The notes: generated by a model from the sequence alone, not told the origin. 64,000 nt of DNA from Tigriopus japonicus (GCA_010645155.1 CM021320.1:4739071-4803070); one strand, 5' to 3'; shown: positions 36,701 to 49,583, numbered from the stretch's first letter. Translations and numbers: made by a program.

Positions 36701-39347
36701 AGCCTTTTTTATTTGGAAAATCACAGAAAATCCCTCCTTTTTATTAGAATTGATCAAGTTTCTCGGCCTTTCAGAGAGGAGAAATGCGAGTTCCTTCCGT
36801 TTATGGCGCCAATGGAAGTGGTTCAACGCGCAGATGGTCGAGTGAGCCATTTAGTATTGGCAAGAACCGAGCAAAACGATGATGGAACATGGTTCACTGA
36901 CGAGGATCAGACCATGAGGAAGAAATGCGACTTTATTATCTCAGCCTTTGGATCTGGGCTTTACAGCGAAGATCTCAAATCAGCCATGAGCCCGGTCAAA
37001 TTGAACCGTTGGGGAACTCCCGAAGTGGATACCCTCAAGATGACCACATCCGAACCCTGGATTTTCTGTGGTGGAGATCTGGCTGGTACGGCTGAAACGG
37101 CCGTGGAAGCAGTCAATGACGGCAAAATTGCCGCTTGGTCCATTCATCGCTACCTCCAAGGGCTGTTCAAGGTCGAGATTCCAGAGGAGCCTCGGCTCCC
37201 CAAGTTCTATACCGCCATCGACGATGTAGATATTAGTGTGGAAATGTGTGGCTTGAAGTTTCCTAATCCCTTTGGACTGGCATCAGCTCCTCCAGCTACA
37301 ACATGGCCCATGATTCGAAGAGGTTTTGAGGCTGGATGGGGCTTTGTGGTGACCAAAACCTTCAGTTTGGATAAGGACATTGTCACGAATGTAGCCCCGC
37401 GAATCGTTCGTGGAACCACTTCCGGTCACACTTATGGACCTGGACAAGGTTCATTTTTGAACATTGAGCTCATCACCGAAAAAACTGCAGCTTATTGGTG
37501 CAAGTAAGTCTAAAGTTCGGAAAGGATTAATCATCTGAATAGACTCTAAAAGTCCTTTGTTTTAGGGGTATCGGTGAGATCAAGGCTGACTTTCCCAACC
37601 ATGTGATTATTGCCAGTATCATGTGCTCGTATAACAAAGAGGATTGGCAAGAATTGGCCAAGATGGCTGCCAATGCCGGAGCTGATGCCCTGGAACTCAA
37701 TCTATCATGTCCTCATGGTATGGGAGAGCGAGGGATGGGTTTGGCATGTGGACAAGACGCCAAACTCGTGAAGAATATCTGCCAATGGGTCCGAGAAGTA
37801 ATCACGATTCCATTCTTTGCCAAACTCACGCCCAATGTTACCAATATCGTTGTCATTGCCACGGCTGCTAAGGTAATTTTTCGAACCTTTGTGTACATGA
37901 GGATGAGATTTCTAGAACTAATGAATGTTGCTCATGATTCATGATCATGAATGAGGCATTTCCTCTTCCCACTCACACTTCTATTGACGAACTTTGAGCA
38001 CTCGCTCGACCTTTAGAGAGTTCAGAGAGTTGTTTACGAAAACAACCAAACATACTTTCTCGATATGAAACAATCTTTCTGAGATTTAGTGCTCTAATGA
38101 TGCTATTCTCCTTTCCTAACCATTCATTCATTCTCTCACCAAACCGACTTGGCTTTGTAGGAAGGTGGAGCTGATGGTTGTACTGCCATCAACACCGTGT
38201 CTGGCCTCATGGGTCTCAATTCCAAAGGAAAGGCGTGGCCAGCAGTGGGCGTGGAGAAGAAAACCACCTATGGAGGCATGTCTGGTAACGCAGTTCGACC
38301 TATGGCCCTTCGTGCCGTCTCTGCCATTGCCAAGGCTTTGCCAGGATTTCCCATCCTGGCCACGGGTGGAATCGATTCCGGAGATGTGACTTTCCAATTT
38401 CTTCAAGCTGGAGCCTCGGTGATGCAAGTGTCGAGTGCCATTCAGAATCAAGACTTCACCGTGGTGGATGACTACATCACGGCACTCAAGACTCTGCTGT
38501 ACTTACAGGTATAGAGTAGAGCTATTATTAAACCACTTCAGAAGGTTAACGAAGGTTTATTTTAGGCCATCGACGAATTGGATGATTGGGATGGCCAGAG
38601 TCCGCCCACTGCTCGAACGTACAAGGGCAAGGCAGTGATCAATCTGCAAGATACGATTGGATCAAACAAGCCTTTGCCCAATTTTGGCAAGTTTGCCAAA
38701 CAAAAGGAAGAGGCCTTGGCCAAGATCAAGAAGGAATCCGATCTTTTAAAGGACAATAAAGTCCACAGCTATCGACCCGGTTACAAGCCTCAAAAGAAGA
38801 TTCCGAGCGTTCAAGAAGTGATTGGTCGGGCTTTGGACTCGATAGGAACTTACAATGACTTGGACAACAAGTGAGTACACGACCAGAATGTACAAAAAAA
38901 TCATGTTTTATAATTGGACACTTCTTTCTTGAACAGGCAACACGTGGTGGCTTTGATCGACCCCGAGATGTGCATCAATTGCGGAAAATGCTACATGACT
39001 TGTAACGATACCGGTTATCAGGCCATCGAGTTTGATGCCGAAACACACATTCCGTTTGTAAGTTACTTAAACGCAAGGATGCTTTTACTGAAATGACTCA
39101 TTGGAACATTTTTGGGATCACGTTGCAGGTGAAGAACGATGCCTGCACTGGTTGTACTTTGTGCTACTCAGTGTGCCCAATCATTGAATGCATCAAGATG
39201 GTTCCCCGAGAGGACATCTATCAACCCAAACGTGGGATTGATCTGGACGAGAGCTGGAAACCAAGACTGCCCGATGTTCAACTCCGAAGTGGAACCAACA
39301 ACCAACTGGCTTGCCAAGATGGTCATTTGACCGTGGAAGATAAATGA
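33758..39347 (+). CDS. DPYD: Dihydropyrimidine dehydrogenase (NADP+)
   Basis: Ten exons give 1068 aa: 33758-33942, 34014-34421, 34848-35049, 36314-36696, 36775-37503, 37566-37872, 38161-38508, 38566-38870, 38937-39057 and 39129-39347. Phases are consistent throughout. The enzyme reduces uracil and thymine with NADPH, the first step of pyrimidine catabolism, in the cytosol as a homodimer. In order: N-terminal 4Fe-4S ligands ([14 protein letters not shown] from Cys92, then [15 protein letters not shown]), the FAD site ([14 protein letters not shown]), the NADPH site ([18 protein letters not shown]), the FMN/pyrimidine barrel with catalytic Cys684 in [15 protein letters not shown] (human Cys671), and the C-terminal two 4Fe-4S ferredoxin domain ([23 protein letters not shown]). 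All key residues are present, so the gene looks functional. The ATG lies in a good context (AAAATGG) and begins MAPN, like vertebrate DPYD. Intron 3 (1264 bp) holds a MITE; intron 4 is only 78 bp and in frame. A polyadenylation signal AATAAA is at 39406-39411. Confidence 0.97.
35438..35807 (+). mobile_element. MITE, TACCGGGTGATTC family (copy 2), in DPYD intron 3
   Basis: A 370-bp element bounded by TACCGGGTGATGCGTAAGAAAC and the inverted counterpart GTTTCTTTTGAAACACTCGGTA, with TA at both outer edges as in Tc1/mariner-type insertions. The interior is collinear with the 40.5-kb copy (CTCGGAAATGGTTAATCTCA, TTTCTCAAAAATGACCCTTC). Non-coding. Confidence 0.85.
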
Positions 39348-40343
39348 GCAATCCCCAGCAACCCAATGCCGCTAACACGGGTGTTCAGTCCTGAGTAATT
39401 ATGGAAATAAAGAGCATATTTTTAAATAAATGGTGGCGTTCCTTATCCCTATCAAGATGAAGGGATTAGTTGATTATGGTAGTTATTTTCCAAATCAGTA
39501 ACGATTTGCAGAGTAAGATATGAAAATGAAATTATCAAATTAATCGGTTAAAAAGTATTAACTTAAAAAACTAACAGTTCATGTCATTTACAATAGCGAT
39601 ATCAAAAAAATATAATCTGAATCAATTAAAAGAGATTTAAAATAAATCAAATTAATTTGAAAGATAATTTATGCTCATGAAAAGGTAATGATGAATCAAA
39701 ATCGCCTTTGGCTCAAATTTTGGTTATACCTACCAATACAAAAAAACAGACATGAGGCTGGAGTTTGCGGGAAAAATCATCGAAAAATCTCTGAAATGGA
39801 CTAAGTTGGATATTTAGAATTGCTATTTGCCTTCCTCTTTTGTCTTACACGGGTAGAAGAAGTTTTGAGGGAGTTTTGTTTGAATATGATTTGGTAACCG
39901 ACTAAGCTTCGGTTAAGCTCTCTTGCGGCCAAAAAATTGGTTTCGCTTTAGAGCAATTTCGGTCTAACATTGCACTGGAAACAGGCCCAAGTATCAAAAT
40001 AACTAAATAGAAAAAATTGACCTCGGGAAACCCGAATGGGTTCATTCTACGAGACATTTTCCTCTTTGTTATGTTACGTCCGTTAAGGGCCTTGTTATCA
40101 AAAGAGATTTATTACTTTTCAGTGCACTCATTATTTCCCTTATCAAAGTATATTCAAAGCTATTTGAAATTTTGAGGACTTGAAATAGCACTTGTTTTTC
40201 TTTGTAACTGTGATTTGCACACACATTTTATGTGTATTAGTAAAATGGACTTAAAATGCCATAAAAGGAAATGAAGGCCCATTTTTCCAACCTTTTTCTT
40301 TGGTTCACTCGATGACGAAAAAAGGTTATAAAATGAGCGTTTT

Positions 40344-40505
40344 CTTTTGTATCAGGAACAACTTAGTAATTATAACGGGTGATTCAGAAGAAACAGAAAA
40401 GCAAACCATGCCTGTAACTGTATCCTTTTGTATCAGGAACAACTTAGTAATTATACCGGGTGATTCAGAAGAAACAGAAAAGCAAACCATGCCTGTAACT
40501 CAGGC
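40344..40505. repeat. 81-bp tandem duplication covering the MITE 5' end
   Basis: Two near-identical units, starting CTTTTGTATCAGGAACAACT at 40344 and again at 40425, include both flanking DNA and the first ~50 bases of the MITE (CGGGTGATTCAGAAGAAACA). The units differ by AACGGG versus ACCGGG. Confidence 0.93.
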
Positions 40506-40840
40506 ATGGTTAATCTCACCAAAAAATGTAAAAAGCTCAAAAGGACGAAGCAGATAAAATTCTGAGTATACCTGTGCTACTAATCCTCGATGTCGCATAA
40601 TTTTTGGTTTTAGCCAAATTTCAGGATGGAGAAAAGTCGGAGTCGCGAATGGCTTTTTCTCAAAAAATGACCCTTCACGTGAAAAATCGTTGCGCTTCAA
40701 TTTCGAACAAAGGGGAAATAATAGCTTTTGACTTTTTAAGTCAAAATTTTGGTCAAACTTACTGTATGCATGGCAGGTGAGGTTCCTAAATGGCTATCCG
40801 TCATCCCGAGTTTGTTCAGTTTCATTTGAAACGCCCAGTA
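40454..40840 (+). mobile_element. MITE, TACCGGGTGATTC family (copy 3)
   Basis: A 387-bp element from TACCGGGTGATTCAGAAG to the inverted end CAGTTTCATTTGAAACGCCCAGTA (about 24 bases, imperfect), collinear with the DPYD intron copy. Its 5' end has been tandemly duplicated together with the flank. Non-coding. Confidence 0.83.
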
Positions 40841-41233
40841 AGCAAAGGATCTGACCTTATTTTCCAAATACGTTGAATGAACCTTCAAGAAACTGTTTCA
40901 ACAATTAAGGTGTGCGTACTTCCTGTGTAATTATATTTATTATGAATGGAAAGTCCGTCCCTTAGCTTCTTTCCAAGTGGTCCCTTTATGATTCATCATT
41001 TAACTCATTCATGAATAGCGAGAAATATTTTGGGGCTTAGTTCCAAATGAAAACGTGATCGTCAACCCAAATGGTCATTACCGAGATCTCCTTGCGTGGG
41101 TTTGCGAGGATTGGACCATTTTATTGGTCCACTCATAGGATCTCAAGTGGTTCGGATAGTATAAAAGTTACAAACCAATTCAGAATGGAATCAATCTCAA
41201 TCGGCATCTGTAACCACTTGGAACCATTGAAAT

Positions 41234-42388
41234 ATGAACGTAAAAGCCTATCTAAACCGAATTGGTTTTGAATGTGGCAACGATTTGCCACCTCCGACAA
41301 CTGAGACGCTTCGAAGGGTTCAAAAACTGCATCAACTGGCCATTCCGTGGGAAAATTTGGACGTAGTCACGGGTGTTCCCATCGATCTATCAATGTAAGG
41401 ACCTACTAAAGATGATTTTAAAGGAAGTTGTTGAGATTAATTCGACCCCAATCAATTCATGCAGAGAGACGTTGTATTCCAAAATTGTGGTGAATCGACG
41501 AGGGGGTTGGTGCCATGAGCTCAATTGCCTCTACTCATGGCTGTTAAAACAATTGGGGTTCAATGTGACCCTTGTTTCGAGTCGTTTTTGGGTCATGGGA
41601 TCATGGAATCGAGAAGGAGACCACATGTTGATCCTTGTCAAAATTCCAGCCAATCAAGATCAAGATCTGACCTTCATCTCGGACGTTGGATGGGGAGAAA
41701 TGAGGGTAAGGTTGACAAATTTGTTTTTTTTTTAATTGCGACGTTTAATTTTGGGCAATTGTGATTTGATTAGGCCTTTGTGGAACCTCTTCCATTGGAA
41801 CATGACAATGTAGTTACTCAAATCAATGGGCATTTCCGCTTGCTGAGGGACGACCTCACCCATGAATGGACTTTATTTAACCAAAAGATTGGAGAATTTG
41901 ATTCCAACGCGTGGACGAAATGTTGCAAATTCACTCTTCAGCATTCCACATTAGAGCACTTCCAAGAGATCACCCGAATTTACTCTAATGGATTGGACGA
42001 AAAGGTCCTCATTCTCAAAGAACTTCCCATCATTATGAAAAAGGTTTGGAACACAAAACTCACTGTGGAAAGTAGGGCCGTAATGTGAATCTGACTCATC
42101 TTTCTTTCTTCTTTTCAGAGTGGTAATGGTTCCGAGGCCAATCTTGTCATAGGAGGAGCTTGTCTTCAATTCACCAAGATTGGCAACGTGGCCAGGAAGA
42201 TGGTGACCTTTGAGCTTCCTCTTGAGGTTCCTTCTGATTTTGGAGAACTTCTCTTCCAAACCTTTGACCTCAAGGTGGGCGAAGGGCTAGCTGAGAAGGT
42301 GATTGATCAGATCAAGCGTTCGGGCGAGCTCATGGCCGCCCTCAGTGGCGAAAAACAACCTTCAAATTTGAATGAAGTCCTCGAATAA
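41234..42388 (+). CDS. Arylamine N-acetyltransferase family protein (paralogue 1)
   Basis: Four exons, 41234-41394, 41465-41705, 41774-42043 and 42119-42388, give 313 aa. The family transfers acetyl (or related acyl) groups from acetyl-CoA to arylamines, arylhydroxylamines and hydrazines in the cytosol. The catalytic triad is complete: Cys70 in RRGGWCHELN, His107 in GDHMLIL and Asp127 in SDVGWG, spaced as in vertebrate NATs. The N-terminus AYLNRIGF and the IPWENLDVVTG block are also typical. The length slightly exceeds the ~290 aa of vertebrate NATs because of the C-terminal exon, which is divergent and could change substrate preference. It lies 1.26 kb upstream of a second copy in the same orientation. 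AATAAA is at 42534-42539. The small 70-bp first intron was placed by phase and family match. Confidence 0.95.
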
Positions 42389-43644
42389 TCTTGTCAATCT
42401 ATTTTGTTAACATTGGAACAAATGTTTTAAAGACATCACCCACACATCATGATCTCGAATTCCAAGCATGTGTCCTACTTGTCACTCACATTTATATGCA
42501 ATTGATAGTTTTGATACCGTCCCTTCTTTTTCAAATAAACGACAGTCTGTCCCAAATGAAATAAAGCCGGTACAATGAAGAACGAATCCAGGTGGCAGCA
42601 CTGTCGGCGCAAATTTTCCGGTTTGACCATTTTTCCGAGAAACAATCATGAACGGGGGAATAATTGGACCAACCGATGAGTAACATTTGAGCGAGCTACC
42701 TCAAGAATAATGATCTCCTGACAACCTGAAACTAGCCTTTTTTTACTACAACAAAAGATGCGTATTCCAAGCACCCAAGCAAGGTGAACCCTCAAATGAT
42801 GATTGCATGCACACTCGCCGGGTTGTCTTGAAGGCATCGCTCAACGGAGTTCATTGTGTCTATAAAACAGGTCCCCAACCCGACCAAGATTCTCGTTCTG
42901 GGGCAATAAAACTGGAGAACAATTTAAGATACATCAACGATAACCCGGTCAAGAATTGTGTCGGTTTCAGTTTCGGCAGATTTGTTGACACTTCCATTTC
43001 TAACATACACTTTTAAGACAAAAAGTACAACCATCCATCTCAAACATTCTTGATTTACCGATCCGACAACATTCCTCAATAATACCATGTCCAAATTTAG
43101 TGGACGAATCCATCTGGTTTCTGACTATTTTTATTTAAAAAAAAGTTGGAATGGCTTCATAGAGCAATGTTGGCGATTGTTGATGTGGAAGACTTTAGAG
43201 CACGTTTCCAAGTTTTGGTCGGGGTCTGATAATAGTGTAGTAGTTGAAGTGTCGTTATGCCTAGGGCCTTTTTGCTTGGAAAGGTTTTTCATGACAGGTA
43301 ACTCGAAGCATCGTGCTTTGAGCAGGAACCGAGAGAAGGCGGCTTCAATTGTTGACCAAAGCACCTCATCACCCCTCCATCCATCCATCCATCCATCCAT
43401 CCATCTTTGAGTTCAATATTTGTCTTGGCTTTATCTGGGACAGTCTGTTGAGTAATTGTTCCGAGGTTCATCTTGAAATCAAGTTTTTGTCCTGAGTCAG
43501 CCGTGATTCTTGATAATCCTGCGTCCGTACATCCAGTAACTGTGCATGCCCAGTACCACACAATACACGCATTTGAACTTGTGGGGAAGGGCCAGTTAAC
43601 CAAGTGCAAAATCGTGGTGAACAACAACGGCTTAGAAAATCATC
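42389..43644. other. Spacer between the two NAT genes
   Basis: Contains the 3' UTR of the first NAT gene, a (CATC)n microsatellite and the presumed promoter of the second. Short open frames here have no family resemblance. Confidence 0.6.
43377..43404. repeat. (CATC)7 microsatellite
   Basis: A run of CCAT/CATC units preceding ATCTTTGAG. On the minus strand it generates a Met-Asp-Gly-Trp repeat frame, which is an artefact. Confidence 0.95.
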
Positions 43645-45385
43645 ATGGATCTCAAGGAATATCTAAAACGAATCGGATTCGAAGGAGAGGCTCAGGCGGA
43701 TCTACGCACTCTCAAGAACATGCAAACGAGTCATCTCCTTACAGTGCCTTATGAGAACTTGGACGCCTTGATGAACAAGCCCATCATCCTCAAAAAGTAA
43801 GGGATCAACATACTTTTCTTCGGTTTTCGGACACTCCCCAACAGACTTGATCCCAGAACGTCATAAAAATTGGACGAGTTTGGCTAATTAGATCCATGTT
43901 GAGATGTGTCACCACAGAGAAGACATGCTTAGAGGATCACCACAGATCATTGAAATTGTACATAACAGCCAACAAATTTGGAGGATTTCTAGTAGGCAGC
44001 ATTTCATTTCCGATCCGTTCTAGTCAAACTCGTACTTCGACATTTTGGATGAAATTTTTACTTATAGCAATATCAATTATCCTCGGCCATGTAACTTCCT
44101 AATTTCATTATTGCCATTGAACTGAACCCTTGGGATCCTGTGCTGCAAGTCAATGTTTGTTATTGTTTCAGTTGATCTGTCGTCAGATCGGTTGAAAGCA
44201 ATTGCCATGACACTTCTTCATCTTTTGGGCTTTCTTGATATTAAGATTTGTTTTTGCACACAATGCAAATTTCCCCACAAAAGCCATGCTTGTGCAAATT
44301 TTCTTTGTTGACCTTGCTGGTTCAAATTAGGGACATTTTCAAATATGCCTATAACATACACCGGCGACATTTTTTTAACCCTCAAAATCCCTGTGAAGGA
44401 TGGAAAATATTGAAGGTGCCTTTTATGCAACCTCCTTTGGAGATTCCAGTGAGATGCTCTATGACAAGATCGTACGACAAAGTCGAGGAGGTTGGTGCCA
44501 TGAATTGAATGGTCTCTTCCATTGGGCATTGGAACAAATTGGCTTTGAAACGTGGCTGGGCAACGCGAAATGCCGCTCCCGGGATGGAAAACAATGGTGC
44601 CGAGATTTTGACCACATGGTCTGTTTGGTGCGACTTGGCGACGAAATCTTCTATGCCGATGTTGGTTTGGGTAGTTGCAAGGTAAAGTTGGTTGAGTCAA
44701 GGGTTAGGAATGGGTCGAATGATCGGTGTTTTGTGCTTCGTTGCAGAGACCGTTCCATCCCATTTTGATTCGCGATGGTGAGATTTCGAAACAAGCCACG
44801 GGCACTTTTCGGCTGAGCTTTTGCAAACAAACGGCGGAATGGAGTCTCAATCACAGAGGAAAAGGAGCTAGTGGAGAATGGGCCATTATGTTCAAGTTCT
44901 GGACGCAGCCCTTCCTTCTGCGAGACTTTCAAGATACTTGTACCACATATGAGAAAGGATTAGACCAGAGAGAATGCTTATTGGGAGTCACACCTGTGGT
45001 GGTCAAGGTGAGAGTGTCCATTCAATTGTGTTTCCATTGTGATCCCATCCTTAAATGGTTTCCGGTCTCTTTTCCACTGGGCTGAAAGTAGAGCGATCCC
45101 GCAGACTCCACGGCCACCCACATGATTATCGGCAATAAATACAGACTCTATTGCAACGTGGGCCTCAAGAACAAGACCACGTGTCTCAAGGAAGATCATG
45201 TCACACTCGAGCAACTCCACTGGAAGCTCAAGAACATCTTCGGGATACAATTGGAACTGGAACAGATGGAAAATTTCTATCGCCATCTACCCCAGGCTCA
45301 CATAGACCGTACTTTACAAATTCCAATGGTAACTCAAGTCCAGGACAAATGTTTGCTTCTGATTTCAGGCGCAATGGGACGCTGA
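43645..45385 (+). CDS. Arylamine N-acetyltransferase family protein (paralogue 2)
   Basis: Four exons, 43645-43796, 44450-44681, 44747-45007 and 45092-45385, give 312 aa. The triad is intact: Cys67 (SRGGWCHELN), His106 (DFDHMVCLV) and Asp121 (YADVGLG). The intron phases (2, 0, 0) and their positions match paralogue 1, showing a tandem gene duplication. The proteins share the N-terminal DLKEYLKRIGFE / NVKAYLNRIGFE block but differ widely around VPYENLDALMN and in the C-terminal exon, so the duplication is not recent. Intron 1 is longer (653 bp) than in the neighbour (70 bp). AATAAA is at 45444-45449. Substrate is unknown. Confidence 0.95.
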
Positions 45386-48300
45386 TGCTCAAGGGAACCG
45401 ACTTTAAGAATGACGATACTAATGACCAGTGACAACAATGAGGAATAAAATGAATGACCTGTTACTTTTCCCGCCTCTTTTTGCTCGTTTCCTTTGGACC
45501 AACCTTGAATGGCCAAAATATACTATATATAAACCCTTTCAGACCCAGCTAACAGACAAAGATTTGTTGACGTTCCATTATTCTTTGCAGACCAATACAG
45601 AAATAAACTGGCATGTCTTCATACATACATGAGACCTTTCCAAGTCTATTCTTTGTTTACTCAAAAGGTTTTCAACCATCAGAAACATGAGCTGAAATAG
45701 GTTAACACACATTTTAACAATCAAACCAGAGAAATATTAGAGAGTACCGTCATTAAGTCAGAATAATGGTCCTGGTCTTCAACTTTATTTGAATGACAGT
45801 TGATAGTCTAAGAGCCTATTTTTAGACCGCCAATCTGACCCAAGTTTGGTTTGCTCTAATGTTTCTACTTGATGGAAGGCATGTTAACTTACATATGCAC
45901 AATGTTAGGTTATTCCAAATTCAAGTCAGGTTATTTGTCCTCACATAAACTTGCAACCAAGGAACTGCGTTTTGAATACAATTGATTACCTGAAAGCATA
46001 CTTAAGATCATTAACCAGACTTGATTCTGGGATGCTGTAAGTTTTTTCTTTGCCATGTTAACATGACACCTAATGATAATTCGCATGTTAACCTTACCAA
46101 ACTCAAGTCAGATTCATCCTAAACCATGAGCTGTGTTTGATTTGTAGCAGCTGGGCTGAGAGTGCATTTAAGGAACGTTAAACTGACTTGATTTTTCCAG
46201 ACTCAAGGTATTTGAATTAATGCAGTTAACATGCAACCTTAAATTTACATGTGAATTTTTACAGGAATTCAGTTTGCCAAAACCTACCACCCAAAGCACT
46301 TTTGAGTTTGTTTGTTCACCTTCACCCCTAATTGATATTACCATGCAGAATCTTTAGCTTGACTTTGATTGAATCTCTAACCACTAAAAGCCTGAGGGTC
46401 TTCCAAACAAACTGACAAAATAATTTGGTGTTGCCTTGGGTAATGAATGGCTGTCCGTTCAACTCAAGATAAGGGTAATGGATGGATGTCTCTCGAGGTG
46501 TCAAAAATCCATTGAAATTGCTTCAAATGAGAGGTATTGAAGAACCCATGCACCAAAAATCTCATATCGCATCAAACCTCATATCTAAATGTCAGGAAGT
46601 CATGCCACACGTTGTGTTTCATCAAATGAATCGTTGGATATAAATGGCGAAATGAAACCCAAGCTTAGTGTAGCCTCAAAAATGCAAAGTCATTGGTTCT
46701 GCATGTACTTCGATGATTGTCATTGATAAAAATGTTTCAAAGCTGTTTTCTTAAGATATTTTTACGTAACGTTTAAAATGACAGGCGACTTTTTTGCTTA
46801 AACCGAAACCCTGTTCATGTACCAACAAAATACCGTAGACGTTGAGATTTTATGGGCCTGTTTTTAAATAGTATTTTTTCGCCAGCCAAGAAAAGCCCGA
46901 CATTGTTGCCTACAATTTTTGTGGTAAATGCAACATTTAAAGACCCCCAAGGCCCATATTTAATGTTCGGTTGGAGTTTCGGCACCTTAACAAACACCTC
47001 TTTGGTTAAACCAAACTAAGATACCTATTAAAGGTCTAAAATTAAATTCAGTGACTGGGCGTCTATAATTGAAAAGAAGAAAGTTGGTACCACCTCAAGG
47101 CAAAAACATTTTCTCCCCGAGTAGCATGCCAAAACATATTATGTTAGATAGGAATCTTCAATGCCTAGTTCATCATGATAGACTCCTTGAAACATCAATT
47201 TTGGAAAGATTGGGAATTCAGAAACACGCCTTAATTGATCAATCAACCGGGAGGAGCTTGAGGTAAAGTCAAAAACACTCATCGTTTTCTTAATTGATAT
47301 GATGTCATGAACCTAATTTAACCACAGATGTATGTATACTTTAGAGTTAGCAAATCTAATTCCAGACCAACTGCCTTCCTTACCTTTGGCAATGAAATCA
47401 TATGCACTTAGTTAAAGGGGTTGGAATGTTGTTCAATTTTGCTAGTATTTTTGGGTTGAAACGTTTGGAAACTCGGAATTACCTGAGTTTATTGACCAAA
47501 AGTCACTATGCAAGTATTCATAAAACGATTCTAGCAATTTCCGATTTCGTCGGAGATCCTCAAGGAATAACTCAAGTGTTGTAACTACGCTTTAAAAAAT
47601 CGTTTGCTTTGTTACGCGTAGAAACTGAAAGTTGTTTCAGTCAAAATTCATTTTATCTCATCGTTACTAAACGGTATTCTTAAATGCAATGAATGACACC
47701 TCATTTTACCCACACATTTACTTTTAAAGCTAACAAGCTCAAGGAGTCCAATACCGGGGTCATTCGACTGCGGTTTTTTCTTATTGGTAGGTCTTGAGCT
47801 ATTCTTAGGAAGACGGTTTTACAACCATCATCCAGGTAGAGGATGGTACCCATCCTACTTGAGAACGTCCAACATCATTTTGCCAAAAGGGCATGGTTAG
47901 TTAAAAACAGTTGGTTCGCAATCTCTTCTTAAATTTAACGAAGAAGTTTTGAATACTCCTTTCCGTGGTTATGCGCATTAGCTAACGTCTACATGCAATT
48001 GATTAATCACTTCTAGAAGTCTGTCTCTATGAACGAATTGGGTCTTGCCTCCCTCCAATGATTACAAGAAAAAAATATCCTAACCCGTTGTTAATATTGG
48101 AATGCACCCTGTGACTCGATCCTTCGTCGCTTGGCTAAATGCTTCTCTCAATTATTCGTATGATGGAAATGTTTTGTCAACATCGAACATTATTGAGAAG
48201 TCAAAATGAGCCGAATCTGACATTGAAAAACTCATGAATTTGGGTAGGCATTGCTTTAATTAGTCAAGAAAATACAAAAGGGCTACATAATTAGTCTTGC

Positions 48301-49491
48301 GGCGATTTTGTTCAAACCTTTTCAGCCAAGTATTGAAAAATGGAATTCTTTTGAAACCGCTTTGATTTGTGGAAATCATGATGCATGGACGAAAAATCAA
48401 AAAAATCATCCAAACCCCATACTGTTTCCGAAGAAAAATGAAGTCTTCGCTTTCTTCACTTTCCTTCATAAATTGTTTTTCTTTTTAATTCATTAAAGAG
48501 GGACAATAAAAATTGATAAGGATGCCTTAAAAACTATTGCTTCGTTTAAAGACACTGTTTATCAGAACTTACAAATTTAGATGTAATAGTAAAGGGAGAC
48601 AATATGGTGTTGTTAATGGCGCCATTTCCCTCAATGAGAGGTTGCCGGTTCGATTCCTCTCACTGAACTCTCTCAAGAACACTCTTAGGTGCTAATGCAC
48701 ACACAAACAGGGGACCGATCTGAAACCTTAGATCAATTATAATCACTAGATAGCGTGCAAGCTTTAGTCTGGTTGATTTGGCAAGCGTTGGAATGCGTTG
48801 AATTTATGAGGAAAATGTCGCCATCACAACTGTTGAGCGGACAGTGAGTGTGACCGAACATGTGAATCAAGACCAAGTTTTTTTAACTCGTTCTTGAAGC
48901 CACAAGTTAGTTTTTGTCCATATATGCATTGGATTTACCCAATATAACACAAAAGCTTAAATTAATGTTCTTCCTACCAATGACTTATTCAATGTTTTGG
49001 CAAAAAAAGTTCCAAGTTGAAGTATTCAAATCCAAGGTATGGTCACCTAGCGACGTCTTCGGTTCTTCCGAGAAAGTGACCACTAGCAATAGCAAAAAAT
49101 GACCCAAAACCATTACTCTATTCCACCTTTGGTTCATCAATTTCATAGTTGTCATTTGCTTGGTCACTCATTCAAAATGTTCCCGCACTTTTGTCCGCTC
49201 AACAGTTGGCGACCGGAGACACATTTTTAGGCCAACACTCCGTCTAGTATTAATAGAAGTCAATGTCTGAAACTGAACTTCCTTTTTCGAAAGTTGGATG
49301 ACGTAATTCCTGCCTTTGTTGTCAGTATTGACTGAGTCAGAAATTCAGAACTCCAGTCTTAGCACCTTAAATCTAATCTAGGCCACGGCAATGTCCTTGT
49401 TCGTTGATCTTGACGAAGCATTTTTTTTCGAGCAAAAAAGGAGAATAAAGTTTTTTTTTTACCTAAAAATATCAACGTTTAGGTTTATTTG

Positions 49492-49583
49492 CCTTTTCGA
49501 TCGGTTATAAATACCCTTTTCGATCGGTTATAAATCACCTTTTCGATCGGTTATAAGTGCCCTTTTCGATCGGGTAAAAATGC
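49492..49583. repeat. Four-copy 23-bp tandem repeat
   Basis: Units begin CCTTTTCGATCGGTTATAAA at 49492, 49515, 49538 and 49561. The last unit is diverged (GGGTAAAAATG). The internal CGATCG is palindromic. Confidence 0.95.

Larger units (their letters stand above)
39348..41233. other. Intergenic DPYD-NAT interval
   Basis: Contains the DPYD 3' UTR and polyadenylation signal, an AT-rich tract to about 39.7 kb, a MITE with a duplicated 5' end (separate entries), and the presumed promoter of the first NAT gene. No coding signal was found. Confidence 0.6.

Noticed and set aside
36314..37507. Single uninterrupted DPYD exon across 36.3-37.5 kb
   Set aside because: The frame stays open through 36697-36774, but conserved DPYD is contiguous only if that 78-base stretch is spliced.
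48596..48690. tRNA gene suggested by GGTTCGATTCC
   Set aside because: No matching acceptor, D or anticodon stems could be folded; only the B-box-like motif is present.
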